Both the position numbers and the translations under genes were made by a program. From Gp6-AA40 sp036274155 (GTDB taxonomy: Bacteria > Acidobacteriota > Vicinamibacteria > Vicinamibacterales > UBA2999), in the NCBI GenBank assembly GCA_036274155.1, contig DASUGH010000158.1, positions 1 to 64,000 of the forward strand: DNA of 64,000 bases, written 5' to 3'. Positions within the stretch are counted from its first letter, which is position 1, and each line of letters begins with the position of its first letter. Below, piece by piece: positions 24,271-35,139 of this stretch. The notes under the pieces are model-generated. The model was not told where the DNA came from, searched no databases, and was given only the letters and a program-made list of their open reading frames with translations.

Positions 24271-24416
24271 ATCGGCTCCTTCGTCACAGTGATCGGTGGC
24301 GTAAGGTTCTCCGAGGCGCGGAGGGGAAGTCCTGAAGGGAACCTTGAAATACTCTGAAAGGCGCCGCCCGAGCAGGACGACCCGCACGGGCGTCCAGCTC
24401 ATCGTCCGGCCAGAGA

Positions 24417-24917
24417 TCACGCCGGGCGGCCGCTCGAGGCAAGGCGGGCGAGGGCATCACCCGTGAGCCGGCAGATCCTCCAGTCCGGCAAGAGCCGCGC
24501 GCCCAGCCGCTCGTAGAAGCGAATCGCGTCGGCGTTCCAATCGAGGACGGCCCACTCCATCCGGCCGTACTGTCTCTCGACCGCCAGGGCAGCCAGATAC
24601 GCGAGCAGCTGGCGGCCGATCCCGCGGCCGCGCCACTCGCGCCGCACGAACAGATCCTCCAGGTACAAGCCGGGACGACCGAGGAAGGTCGAGAAGTGGG
24701 TGAAGAACACCGCAAAGCCTATCGCGCTGTCGCCCACGACGGCGAGCGCGACCTCGGCGGTTTTCGTGGCGCCAAAGAGCGATGCGCGCAGGTCGGCCTC
24801 AGTGGCCACGACCTCGTGTGAGAGCTGCTCGAACTCGGCGAGCCCTTTGATCAGGCCAAGAATGATCGGAACGTCCTCTTCACGCGCTGCGGCGATTCGT
24901 ACGCTCTCCGGTTCCAT
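24417..24917 (-). CDS. GNAT family N-acetyltransferase (SSAT/diamine-like)
   Basis: 166 residues. VRIAAAREEDVPIILGLIKG opens the fold. The acetyl-CoA pyrophosphate loop is VRREWRGRGIGRQLL near residues 95-109 (R/Q-x-x-G-x-G/A). 'YLEDLFV' before it and 'MEWAVLDWNADAIRFYERLG' after it are very close to spermidine/diamine acetyltransferase-like members, which often show 'W.VLDWN..A..FY...GA'. It should transfer an acetyl group to a small amine or similar acceptor. Substrate is inferred only from similarity. The start at 24917 is the only reasonable one. Confidence 0.85.
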   Translation of the reverse strand: MEPESVRIAAAREEDVPIILGLIKGLAEFEQLSHEVVATEADLRASLFGATKTAEVALAVVGDSAIGFAVFFTHFSTFLGRPGLYLEDLFVRREWRGRGIGRQLLAYLAALAVERQYGRMEWAVLDWNADAIRFYERLGARLLPDWRICRLTGDALARLASSGRPA

Positions 24918-25112
24918 GCCGGTACCCTACTGCGAATTGTGATGACTCTCGTCGCCCTGGCGGGCGGACGCGCGGACCTGGTCCTGACCCGTGTTGGACG
25001 CACATGGAGAGGGTGGATTCACTGCCGTGGACTACAGAACGTTTTGGAGGGAACGTGTCGAAGCGTTCACGTCTGTCGACACGAGCAAGAGCGTTGCTGA
25101 TATCGTGATCCG

Positions 25113-25406
25113 GTGCCGCAGACGTATTTGGTTGGTCTGTACATTCACGCTTCAGACCCGCAGCTCGCGGCAAACCAACGCGCCGCGCTCCGGCTCTATG
25201 CCGAAAACATGGGGTGGACGATCACGATCGAGACGGCAGGGGAGATCGAGCCGCTCATTCACGCTGCCGCTGAACACGCCATCCAGCTGGTTCTCTGCTG
25301 GCGACTGAGCGACATGCCAGAGGCCGAATCGCTGTTGGCACGTCTTCACGCAACCGGCGTCGATGTCCTGCCGCTCGCGCAGAGCTGCGCCGCCCTGCAG
25401 GAATAA
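25113..25406 (+). CDS. Short resolvase-fold protein lacking recombinase active-site arginines
   Basis: 97 residues from a GTG at 25113; there is no strong ribosome site. The pattern VGLYIHASDPQLAANQRAAL, 'LYAENMGWTITIETAGE', 'AIQLVLCWRLSDM' and 'LLARLHATGVDVLPLAQ' follows the N-terminal domain of serine recombinases strand by strand (RVSTxxQ..NQ..L..FAERxGW; D.VLVWRLDR; L..L...GV.F.SL). The 'WRLDRFARS' arginines are replaced by WRLSDM, a central stretch of about 10 residues is missing, and there is no C-terminal DNA-binding part. It may be a decayed recombinase or a repurposed domain. Confidence 0.5.
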   Translation: MPQTYLVGLYIHASDPQLAANQRAALRLYAENMGWTITIETAGEIEPLIHAAAEHAIQLVLCWRLSDMPEAESLLARLHATGVDVLPLAQSCAALQE

Positions 25407-25443
25407 GGTCCGAGCAGATCGGATGAATGGTAGAGTCGCGCAG

Positions 25444-26091
25444 ATGCGGCTGATCTTCGAGCAGATCCGGTCGGGTGGCGACCGCAACCTCGGGTACCTC
25501 CTCGGCGATCGCACAGCAGGCGTTGGCGTCTTGATCGATCCCTCGTACTCGCCCGACGTCTTCGTCGAGCGCGCACGCGCCCAGGCGCTGTCGATTACGC
25601 ACGTGATCAACACCCACAGCCATCCCGATCACACGAACGGCAACGAGCGGGCGCTGGCGCTCACCGGTGCCCGGCTCGCCGCCCACCCCGCACTCGACCC
25701 GAGTGTGCCGCTCGAGGATGGAGCAACGTTGAGTATCGGCGACCTGCGGCTGATCGCTCATCACGTGCCCGGACACTGTGCCGATCACGTCGTCCTGTAC
25801 GAGTCGGTTTACCGGCTCCTCATCACCGGTGATCTTCTGTTCATCGGCAAAGTCGGCGGCACGCAGACCGATGCCGACGCCCGCACCGAATGGCGCAGCC
25901 TGCAGCGTCTGCTCACGCTCGTGCCAGACGAGACGACCGTGTGGCCGGGGCACGACTATGGCGTCAGGCCGAGCTCGACGATCGCACTCGAGAAGCGGAC
26001 GAACCCGTTTCTGTTGTGCGCCGACGAAGCCGCGTTTCTGCGGCTCAAGGCCGAGTGGGCGGACGTCAAGCAGCGTCTTGGTTTGAAGTGA
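25444..26091 (+). CDS. MBL-fold metallo-hydrolase (glyoxalase II / persulfide dioxygenase-like)
   Basis: 215 residues from ATG 25444, where the family start (MRLIFEQIRSGGDRNLGYLL) begins; an ATG at 25423 adds seven residues. The metal motif H-S-H-P-D-H is at 58-63, with a further His in HVPGHCADH (about 111), Asp in LLITGDLLFIGKVGGT, and His in VWPGHDYG. This is the complete binuclear site of the glyoxalase II group. The family includes hydroxyacylglutathione hydrolases and sulfur (persulfide) dioxygenases, and the 'F-I-G-x-x-G-R/G-x-D' loop does not settle which. It is about 35 bases after the previous ORF, which may share its promoter. Confidence 0.85.
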   Translation: MRLIFEQIRSGGDRNLGYLLGDRTAGVGVLIDPSYSPDVFVERARAQALSITHVINTHSHPDHTNGNERALALTGARLAAHPALDPSVPLEDGATLSIGDLRLIAHHVPGHCADHVVLYESVYRLLITGDLLFIGKVGGTQTDADARTEWRSLQRLLTLVPDETTVWPGHDYGVRPSSTIALEKRTNPFLLCADEAAFLRLKAEWADVKQRLGLK

Positions 26092-26128
26092 GTGGTGCAG
26101 GGAGCGCCTGCGCGCCTCGATGATTGTC

Positions 26129-27664
26129 TTACTTCGCCGGTTCGGCCGCTTTGGGCGGCGCGGGTATCACTCGATATTGATCGACGATCGCAGGCCGCTT
26201 TCCCTCCAGGGAGAGCCCGGCAGCGAGCATCAGTCTGGTGACTGCGGCGATCGTCGGCGGGTCGGGCCGCAGCTCGACGCCAACGTAGCCCTCCGCGATA
26301 TAGAGCGGCGTCCGGCCGGTCTTGTTGGGCCTGCTCCAGATCATGGGATCCGCCCCGCGGCTCGCCAGCAGATTCACCACGCGCGGATAGTTGTTGGCCG
26401 CGGCGCCGTGCATCGCCGTGTCTCCGTTGTTGTCCACGCCATTCACGTCGGCGCCGCGATCGAGCAGCATCTCCACGGCTTCGAGCGCTTCGTTCTCCTC
26501 CCCGGCCTCCTCGAGCACTTCTCTCGTTCCGACACCAGCGGCCGCCATCAACGGTGTCGTGTTGTTGGCGTTCGGCAGCAGCGGATCGGCGCCGAGTTCC
26601 AGAAGCAGCCGCATCAATGGAACATCCGACCGATCGGCGGCAAAGAGCAGCGGCGTGGCCCCGGAAGTCGCGAGTTGTGAGGATGTCGCGGGCATGCGCG
26701 GCGATCCTTGCGGGAGGCGGGAATTCACATTCGCGCCGCGTTTCACGATTTCCCGTACGAATTCGAGGCTCGAGAGGCGGCCGGCGCCGACCGGGGCGGC
26801 ACCGTCGCTTCCATCGCTAGAATCCGGCTTCCGCACGCCGGGCAGCAGGTGCAGCGGCGTGAAGCCGGTTCGTCGATCATTCGGATCGGCGCCGGCGTCG
26901 ATCAACGCAATCGCCAGCTCGAAGTGCGCGTTCTGGACCGCGAGCAGGAGAGGGCTCGTACGTCCTCCGGTTGCCGGGCGAGGGCCGGCCTCGTCCTGGG
27001 GGCGCTGCATCATCGCGTTTGCGTCGGCGCCGGCGGCGAGGAAGGCGCGCACCGTCTCCAGGCGGCCTTCGCGCACCGCAAAGAAGAACGGCGTGAATCC
27101 AGATTCGGTTTTCGCGTTCCGGTCGGCGCCCGCCGCCATCAGCGCCCGAACGACGGCGGTGTGCCCTTCTGCCGCGGCCCACATCAACGCCGTCTGTCCG
27201 AGTCGTTCCCGTGCATTGGGATTCGCGTGGCGGGCGAGCAGCATCTGCACAACCTCCGCACTGCCGGAGCGCGATGCCAGCATGAGGACTGTCTCTCCAC
27301 CCTTGAGCGTCAGGTTGATGTCGGCCCCCGCGTCCAACAGCATCTTCACCATCGTGGCGCTGCCGTTCCTGGACGCCTGCGCCAGCGACGACATGCCGTA
27401 GCGATTCACGGCGTTGACGTCGGCTCCCGCTTTGAGGAGCAAGGCGGCCGTGTCCGTATCGTCGTGATACGCAGCCCAGTGCAGCGCCGTCGTGCCGTCG
27501 GGCTGGGGCGCGTTCACGCCGGAGCCCGATTTCAGAAGCGTGCGGACAGCGGCCTGATCGCGTTTCTCCGCGGCATCGGCAAGCGGGGACGACGACGCGG
27601 CGATGGCGGAAGACGCGAGGCCGAAACCGAGGATCACGAGTGCACCAAGAGTTCGCCACTGCAT
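26129..27664 (-). CDS. Exported ankyrin-repeat protein
   Basis: 511 residues from ATG 27664 (MQWRTLGALVILGFGLASSA, a signal peptide cleaved near AIAASS). About ten ankyrin repeats follow, with the usual D-G-T-T-A-L-H-W-A-A and A-D-V-N-A style turns (GTTALHWAAYHDDTDTAALL, GMSSLAQASRNGSATMVKML, QTALMWAAAEGHTAVVRAL, NTTPLMAAAGVGTREVLEEA, GDTAMHGAAANNYPRVVNLL). It is a protein-binding scaffold in the periplasm. It starts 10 bases after the DUF1552 gene stops, so it is the third gene of the DUF1592-DUF1552 operon, a combination I recall as recurrent in Acidobacteria. It may hold or dock that pair. Confidence 0.85.
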   Translation of the reverse strand: MQWRTLGALVILGFGLASSAIAASSSPLADAAEKRDQAAVRTLLKSGSGVNAPQPDGTTALHWAAYHDDTDTAALLLKAGADVNAVNRYGMSSLAQASRNGSATMVKMLLDAGADINLTLKGGETVLMLASRSGSAEVVQMLLARHANPNARERLGQTALMWAAAEGHTAVVRALMAAGADRNAKTESGFTPFFFAVREGRLETVRAFLAAGADANAMMQRPQDEAGPRPATGGRTSPLLLAVQNAHFELAIALIDAGADPNDRRTGFTPLHLLPGVRKPDSSDGSDGAAPVGAGRLSSLEFVREIVKRGANVNSRLPQGSPRMPATSSQLATSGATPLLFAADRSDVPLMRLLLELGADPLLPNANNTTPLMAAAGVGTREVLEEAGEENEALEAVEMLLDRGADVNGVDNNGDTAMHGAAANNYPRVVNLLASRGADPMIWSRPNKTGRTPLYIAEGYVGVELRPDPPTIAAVTRLMLAAGLSLEGKRPAIVDQYRVIPAPPKAAEPAK

Positions 27665-27674
27665 ACGCGGCTCC

Positions 27675-29009
27675 CTATACGGCAAAGAGGTCCTCGACCT
27701 GCCCGGTGCTGTCCATGAACGAGTCCAGGTGCACCCCCACACGATCGAGCAGCGTGAGATGGAGGTTGGCCAGGTTCGTTCCCTTCTCGTAGCGAATGTG
27801 CCGGCCGCCCTTCAGGCCCGCCGCTGCGCCGCCCGCGACCAGAATCGGCAGGTTCTCGTGATCGTGAGTACTCGAATTCCCGATGCCGCTTCCGTACAGG
27901 TAGACCGAGTGATCGAGAAGGGAGCCGTCGCCGTCCGGCGTGGCCTTCATTCTCTGGAGGAAATCGGTGAACAGCGACAGATGGAACGTGTTGATCTTGG
28001 CGATCTTCGCCAGCTTCTCCGGATCGCCGCCGTGGTGGCTCGTCGGGTGATGCGGGTCTGCCACGCCGATCTCGGGATACGTGCGGTTGTTCTGCTCGCG
28101 CGTGAACTGGAACGTGACCACGCGGGTGACGTCCGCCTGGAACGCCAGAATCTGCAGGTCGTACATGATCTTCGCGTGGTCGGCGAATGCGGCGGGGACC
28201 CCGACAGGTCTTTCGAGATCGGGCATCGTGTCGTCTGCGGCGGCCTTCTCGCCCCGCTCGATCTCGTGTTCCACCTCACGAACGCTCTCGAGATACTGAT
28301 CCAGCCGTGCGCGGTCGGCGGCACCTACCCGCTGCTTCAGCCTGGCAATGTTGCCGGTGAACGAATCGAGAAGGCTGGCCCGATCCTGCAATGCCGCACG
28401 GCGCGTCGCCGCATTCCCGCCTTCTCCAAAGAGCCGTTCGAAGACCACACGCGGATGCGCCTCGGACGGAAGCGGCGTCGTCGGCGATGACCATGACAGG
28501 CAGTTCTGATAGACGCACGCGTAACCGTTGTTGCAGACGCCGGCCAGCGGGTTCAGATCCATCGCGAGTTGCAGTGAGGCCAGTTGCGTCTCGCGGCCCA
28601 TCTCCCTGGCAGCGATCTGGTCGACGGTGATGCCCAGGTAGTAATCCGAGCTCTCGGTGTGTTTGGCGGGCGCCGCGCTCAGGAAGGACGCGTTGGACGT
28701 GTCGTGCGTGCCCGGATAGGCGTTCTGGAGACGCATATTGGTGAGCACCGTCACATGATCCTTGACAGGCTCGAGCGGCGCCAGAATCGGAGAAAGCTCA
28801 CCGAGTGTTCCCTGACCGGGTGGAGTCCAGCGGGCCTGATCGCAGCCCATCGGGATGAACACGAAGCCGAGCCGGCGCACCGGTTTTGCGGCGGTTTGCG
28901 CCCAGGCCGTGCCCGCCGGAATCATGGCGTCGAGTAACGGCAACGCGAGCGCAGCCCCTCCGCCCTTCAGCACCGTGCGCCGGGGAATCGCCTTCTTCGT
29001 GAGAAACAT
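27675..29009 (-). CDS. DUF1552 family protein with Tat-type signal
   Basis: 444 residues from ATG 29009, preceded by AGAAAGG at 8 bases; a GTG at 29018 overlaps that site and is less likely. The N-terminus (IPRRTVLKGGGAALALPLLD) has the twin-arginine, hydrophobic-helix layout of Tat export signals. Downstream 'FVFIPMGCDQARWTPPGQG', 'ADPHHPTSHHGGDPEKLAKI' (a H-x-x-S-H-H motif typical of the family) and 'YGSGIGNSSTHDHENLPILV' match DUF1552. The function is unproven; the His-rich motifs suggest metal binding or a sulfatase-like fold. It is always found with DUF1592-type proteins, as here, and is second in the operon. Confidence 0.85.
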   Translation of the reverse strand: MFLTKKAIPRRTVLKGGGAALALPLLDAMIPAGTAWAQTAAKPVRRLGFVFIPMGCDQARWTPPGQGTLGELSPILAPLEPVKDHVTVLTNMRLQNAYPGTHDTSNASFLSAAPAKHTESSDYYLGITVDQIAAREMGRETQLASLQLAMDLNPLAGVCNNGYACVYQNCLSWSSPTTPLPSEAHPRVVFERLFGEGGNAATRRAALQDRASLLDSFTGNIARLKQRVGAADRARLDQYLESVREVEHEIERGEKAAADDTMPDLERPVGVPAAFADHAKIMYDLQILAFQADVTRVVTFQFTREQNNRTYPEIGVADPHHPTSHHGGDPEKLAKIAKINTFHLSLFTDFLQRMKATPDGDGSLLDHSVYLYGSGIGNSSTHDHENLPILVAGGAAAGLKGGRHIRYEKGTNLANLHLTLLDRVGVHLDSFMDSTGQVEDLFAV

Positions 29010-29026
29010 CGCGCTCACCTTTCTCT

Positions 29027-29160
29027 ACTAATCAAGGGCGCTGCCCTTGATACCCCGTCCGCGCCCTTGATTAGTCGACAGCGTCTCTTGGCCGCGCTCC
29101 GCGCGGCGGCCCGTGATGCGGACTCGCTCGGGGCCGCATCACGGGCTGATGCTCGCTGTC
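29027..29160. repeat. Nested inverted repeats between DUF1592 and DUF1552 genes
   Basis: IR1: ACTAATCAAGGGCG (29027-29040) pairs perfectly with 29062-29075, with a third copy of CCCTTGAT in its loop. IR2: GCCCGTGATGCGG (29109-29121) pairs perfectly with 29134-29146 and overlaps the DUF1592 stop codon. An outer pair GACAGCG / CGCTGTC (29077-29083, 29154-29160) encloses IR2. The IR2 loop ACTCGCTCGGGG resembles the conserved arm of the repeat family at 7931. It may attenuate read-through within the operon. Confidence 0.65.
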
Positions 29161-31565
29161 TTGCCGGGTGCAGGGTCTTTCTTCAATTCAGCGCGGCGCA
29201 TCTGAAACGGTGCGCTCTTCACGATCCCGAGAATCAGCGACGAGAAGCGATATCCATCTTTTCCGGCATCCTTCACAATCCTGCGAACAGCAGGCGCATC
29301 GTAGTACTCCACGCCTCGGCCGAGAGCGAACGTCATCAGGTTTTCGGTCAAAGCCGTGACAAACAGTTCCGGTCGCGCCAGGAGCGCGTTTTCCAGTCCG
29401 TCGACGCCGCGAAATTCTCCTCCACCCGGCACGGAGCCAGTCGCGTCGACGATGTTTCCATCGACCTCGACGTCGCGCCACTGCCCGATGGCGTCGAAAT
29501 TTTCGAGCGCGAAGCCAACCGGGTCGATCGAGCGGTGACAGGTCGCGCACGCGGCGTTATCGCGATGAACAGCCAGGCGCTGGCGCATCGACAGATTGGC
29601 GGACATCTTGCTCTCGTCGAGCGCCGGCACATTCGGAGGCGGCGACGGCGGTGGAGCACCGAGCAGATTGCGAAGCACCAGGACACCGCGAAGAACGGGC
29701 GACGTCCGTGTCGCGTAGGACGTCACAGACAGCACGCTGCCCTGCCGCAGCAGCCCTCCGCGTTTGCTGTCGGGAGCGAGCACCACGCGCCGGAACCGGC
29801 TGCCGTAGACGCCGGGAATCCCGTAGTGCCTGGCGAGCCGCTCATTGAGGAACGTGTAGTCCGACCGGATGAACGTCAGGACGCTGCGATCCTCCCGCAC
29901 GACGCTGTCGAAGAACATCTCGGTTTCCTGGCGCAGCGCCTGGCGCAGATTGTCGTCGAAGTCGCGGAACAGGTTCGCGTTCGGCGATACGCCGTCGATG
30001 TTGCGGAGCCGCAGCCACTGCCCGGCGAAATTCGTGGCGAGATTCACGGTGCGGCGGTCACCGAGCAGCCTCCGCACCTGCTTCTCGAGCTCGGCCGGCT
30101 GGCTCAGTTTCCCGCGAATCGCCGACTCGAGCAGTTCATCGTCCGGGATGCTGCTCCACAGGAAGAACGACAGTCGCGACGCCAGTTCGAGATCGCTGAT
30201 CCGGTAGACGCCACTCGCCGGCATCTTCCTGGGGTCGCTTTCCACGCGGAGCAGGAACTCCGGATTGGCCAGGATGGCACTCAGCGCTGTGGTGATTCCG
30301 GTCTCGAAATCGCCATCGGTGCGCGCTTTGCGATAGAAAGCCATCGGGCCTTCCAGGTCGGCCTTCGCCACCGGCCGGCGATAGGCGCGGCGCATCACCA
30401 CCGACAGGATGGATGCCGCGCAAGCGGCGTCCTCCGTGGCCTGCCCCGTTGGCTTGCACGTGAACAACCGGCGGCGGCTCGGCGTATCGCCGGCGCCGCG
30501 CGGCGCATAAGGTCCCGCAATCGACAGCTGGGCGACCGCCGGCACGCTGCGCGGATGCCGCCGGTCGTTGAAACGCGATTCGGTTGGCTGCCGGAGCGTA
30601 TCGATCAGCGACGAGCCTTCTTGTACGAAGGTGACACTGACGTCGTGCGGACCTGCGGTTATGGGAAGGCGCACCTTCAAGTCTCTGTCGGCCTGCGTGT
30701 CGTCGCCGTTCGCGGTCCTCTGGACGGTGAACGTCTTGACCGGCTCCCGGTCGATGAGCACGAGCAGCTGGTGCGTCCGGCGCTCCCGCAAACCGCTGAC
30801 GACGCCTTCCAGATTGCGGGCCAGCATGATCTGGATGTCGTAGTCGCCGTCCTGAGCGAACGTGTGCAGGGTCGACATCCCGCCTCGCGTGCCGAGAGGC
30901 ATTCCCGGAAGCTGATCTTCCTGTGTGAGATCGGCGGCGACGCTGACGGTGTCGCTCTCCACGGACGACTGCGCACTCCCCACCGCCAGCCGGCTGATTT
31001 TCTGCGCCGCACTGATGTAGCGGTTCAGCAGCGTCGGCGAGAGGTCGCCGACCGTGACGTTGTCGAAGCCGTGACCGCTCTCGTCGGCAGGCAGAAGCGC
31101 GGCGGCGTCGATGTCGAGCGCCAGCAGGTCGCGGATCGCGTTCTGATACTCGGTTCGATTCAGGCGCCGCAGCGTCTCCGTGCGCCCTGGATTCGGTTGT
31201 GCCGCCGACGCTGCATCGAGCGACGTTTCGAGGAACGTCACAAGCGTCAGGCGATCGGCCTCGGACGGCTGCGGCATGTTCGCGGGGGGCATGACGCCCG
31301 TACGCACCTTGCGGACAACCTTCTCCCACAGTTCCGGGTGTGCACCAGGCTTCGACACGTCGGCTTGAACCAGGTTCAGGTCGGCCGTCTTCAGTCGTTC
31401 GTTGTGGCACCCTGCGCAATATCGATCGAGAAACTGACGCTGCGGCGCAGGAGCAGGTCCGGCGGGCGCTTGCGCTGACAACCCCGGCGTGAGAAACGTC
31501 TGTGTCGCGACGAATCCGGCGAGAGCCACCGTTAGCATTGCAGAGGTCGACACCGGCTGCGTCAT
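29139..31565 (-). CDS. DUF1592-type protein with c-type haem sites (planctomycete cytochrome-like)
   Basis: 808 residues. After a signal peptide (about 1-31) comes a c-type haem motif C-A-G-C-H (Cys50-His54, in FLDRYCAGCHNERLKTADLN). Then come the DUF1587 ('LRRLNRTEYQNAIRDLLAL'), DUF1595, DUF1592 ('LASRLSFFLWSSIPDDELLE'), DUF1588 ('RGVLVLRNLLGAPPPSPPPN') and DUF1585 regions in the standard order. DUF1588 includes a second C-x-x-C-H (CATCHRSIDPVGFALENFDA). It should be an exported multi-domain haem protein, possibly acting on polymers or in electron transfer; this is unproven for the family. It is first in the operon with DUF1552 and the ankyrin protein. Full length for the family. Confidence 0.9.
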   Translation of the reverse strand: MTQPVSTSAMLTVALAGFVATQTFLTPGLSAQAPAGPAPAPQRQFLDRYCAGCHNERLKTADLNLVQADVSKPGAHPELWEKVVRKVRTGVMPPANMPQPSEADRLTLVTFLETSLDAASAAQPNPGRTETLRRLNRTEYQNAIRDLLALDIDAAALLPADESGHGFDNVTVGDLSPTLLNRYISAAQKISRLAVGSAQSSVESDTVSVAADLTQEDQLPGMPLGTRGGMSTLHTFAQDGDYDIQIMLARNLEGVVSGLRERRTHQLLVLIDREPVKTFTVQRTANGDDTQADRDLKVRLPITAGPHDVSVTFVQEGSSLIDTLRQPTESRFNDRRHPRSVPAVAQLSIAGPYAPRGAGDTPSRRRLFTCKPTGQATEDAACAASILSVVMRRAYRRPVAKADLEGPMAFYRKARTDGDFETGITTALSAILANPEFLLRVESDPRKMPASGVYRISDLELASRLSFFLWSSIPDDELLESAIRGKLSQPAELEKQVRRLLGDRRTVNLATNFAGQWLRLRNIDGVSPNANLFRDFDDNLRQALRQETEMFFDSVVREDRSVLTFIRSDYTFLNERLARHYGIPGVYGSRFRRVVLAPDSKRGGLLRQGSVLSVTSYATRTSPVLRGVLVLRNLLGAPPPSPPPNVPALDESKMSANLSMRQRLAVHRDNAACATCHRSIDPVGFALENFDAIGQWRDVEVDGNIVDATGSVPGGGEFRGVDGLENALLARPELFVTALTENLMTFALGRGVEYYDAPAVRRIVKDAGKDGYRFSSLILGIVKSAPFQMRRAELKKDPAPGKTASISP

Positions 31566-31953
31566 CTGCCGCTTCCTCCGGACTGGAGGATCCTACTCCT
31601 GTCCGGAAGTCCGGATCTCTTTGATTTTTGGGCTCCCCAACATGATGGAGGTCTCCCTTTCGAGACGACTCCGCACACCTCTCCCAATGCGATCGCGTGC
31701 CTGTCGAGCAGCGGCTTCACCCGATCATCTCGTGTGAGGCGGTGCGAGGGTGGGCAACGCCGCCATCCTCACGGCGCTTCGCGAGCAGCTCGGGCTGAAG
31801 CTCGAGCCCACCCGCGGCGCCGTCCGCACAATCGTGATCGATTCAGTCGAGAGGCCGACCGAGGACTAAGAGCACCCACACTGCCGACGGCTGCGGCCAC
31901 ACTCCTCCCGTTGCACGAGAGGCCACCGCTCCAGCAGAAGAGCGCTCTACGCT
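31566..31953. other. Intergenic region with a TIGR03435 remnant
   Basis: Contains the fragment at 31750-31869 described separately. The divergent promoter of the DUF1592 gene should lie near 31570-31650. No further gene is visible. Confidence 0.5.
31750..31869 (+). pseudogene. C-terminal remnant of a TIGR03435 protein
   Basis: The frame ending in TAA at 31867-31869 reads NAAILTALREQLGLKLEPTR, then GAVRTIVIDSVERPTED before the stop. This is the C-terminal signature of TIGR03435 proteins, and nearly matches the end of the protein at 35529 (FTALQEQLGLKLEATRAPVE ... GVERPTEN). No TIGR03435 sequence continues upstream of 31750. A remnant from decay or from a rearrangement with the full copy 3.7 kb downstream. 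Confidence 0.8.
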
Positions 31954-32247
31954 TTACCGGTTGCGCCGTCTAGCCGCCGCCACGCCGGCTGCTGCCACGG
32001 CGGCGCCGACCACGGCCGCCACGACCTTGGCTCGCTTCCGCTTCCGCGGGCGGCCGGTGATCTTCCCTACGACCTTCCCAGCCGCGTCGGTCGCCTGCCG
32101 CTGCGCGCGCGCGACGGTCTTCCCTGCATGCTTGACGGTGGTTCTGGTCAGCCGAGCGGCCAGGCGTCCACCTCGACGCCCAGCCTCCCCAACGGCCGCC
32201 TTGGCGTGGCTCACCGCTTGCGCGGCTTCCGTCGATATTTTCGTCAT
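31954..32247 (-). CDS. Small basic, Ala/Lys/Arg-rich histone-H1-like protein
   Basis: 97 residues, very basic. Residues 1-60 are an Ala/Lys/Arg helix (EAAQAVSHAKAAVGEAGRRG, HAGKTVARAQRQATDAAGKV), then the run GRPRKRKRAKV, which resembles an AT-hook/nuclear-type basic patch. A hydrophobic Ala/Val segment (VVAAVVGAAVAAAGVAAA) precedes RRRNR at the end. The composition is like bacterial H1-type nucleoid proteins, but the closing hydrophobic segment could be a membrane anchor instead. Function is inferred from composition only. It sits between divergent operons, facing the DUF1592 gene. Confidence 0.5.
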   Translation of the reverse strand: MTKISTEAAQAVSHAKAAVGEAGRRGGRLAARLTRTTVKHAGKTVARAQRQATDAAGKVVGKITGRPRKRKRAKVVAAVVGAAVAAAGVAAARRRNR

Positions 32248-32541
32248 GTGCCGTTCTCCTGTGCACGCAGGCTCGACCCACGTGCCTGATCCGTTTCAGC
32301 GTATCGCTATGCAAAACAGCGCCCAGGCAGGTGCATCCTGTCGAGTCGGTGAATCGTCCGGCGCCGCACCAACCTTCGCTCACGATGCGCCCGAAGGTCG
32401 GCTGAGGCTCGGAGTTCCATTTCGGCATCAACGCGAGTACGTGATCGGAGGCCGCCTGCTTTAACATCCGTGCGCGTTCATGCAGGCCGCCCATATGCGG
32501 CCGCGGATTCAGGGAATTGATCAACTGCGGGAAGGCAGCAG

Positions 32542-34983
<2,442 letters not shown>

Positions 34984-35084
34984 GAGAGAATCAGACACCG
35001 TAGCGGACGCTCCCGCCGCCGGAGCTCGGCGGCAAACCCCTTCCGCCGGCGCCTTCCCCCGCCGACGTTCCGTCTCACCCATGG

Positions 35085-35127
35085 TTGACATGCTACACCT
35101 GTGGCAGTAAAGTGCCACACACGTAGC
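35085..35127 (+). promoter_or_regulatory. BlaI-type promoter and operator
   Basis: TTGACA (35085-35090), 17 bases, TAAAGT (35108-35113) lies just before the blaI-like gene. Over it lies a perfect interrupted palindrome: GCTAC (35092-35096), GTGGCA (35101-35106), TGCCAC (35113-35118), GTAGC (35123-35127), centred at 35109.5. This is the size and position expected for an autoregulating BlaI/MecI dimer site. Confidence 0.75.
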
Positions 35128-35139
35128 ACCTGAACGCAT

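Noticed and set aside
29067..31478. Open frame of about 800 codons opposite the DUF1592 gene
   Set aside because: Antisense of a well-supported multi-domain gene; the translation is rich in Arg, His and Gln with no domain.
31970..32524. 184-codon minus-strand frame upstream of the basic protein
   Set aside because: Its second half is the wrong frame of the basic protein gene, and its first half has no domain and no clear start signal.
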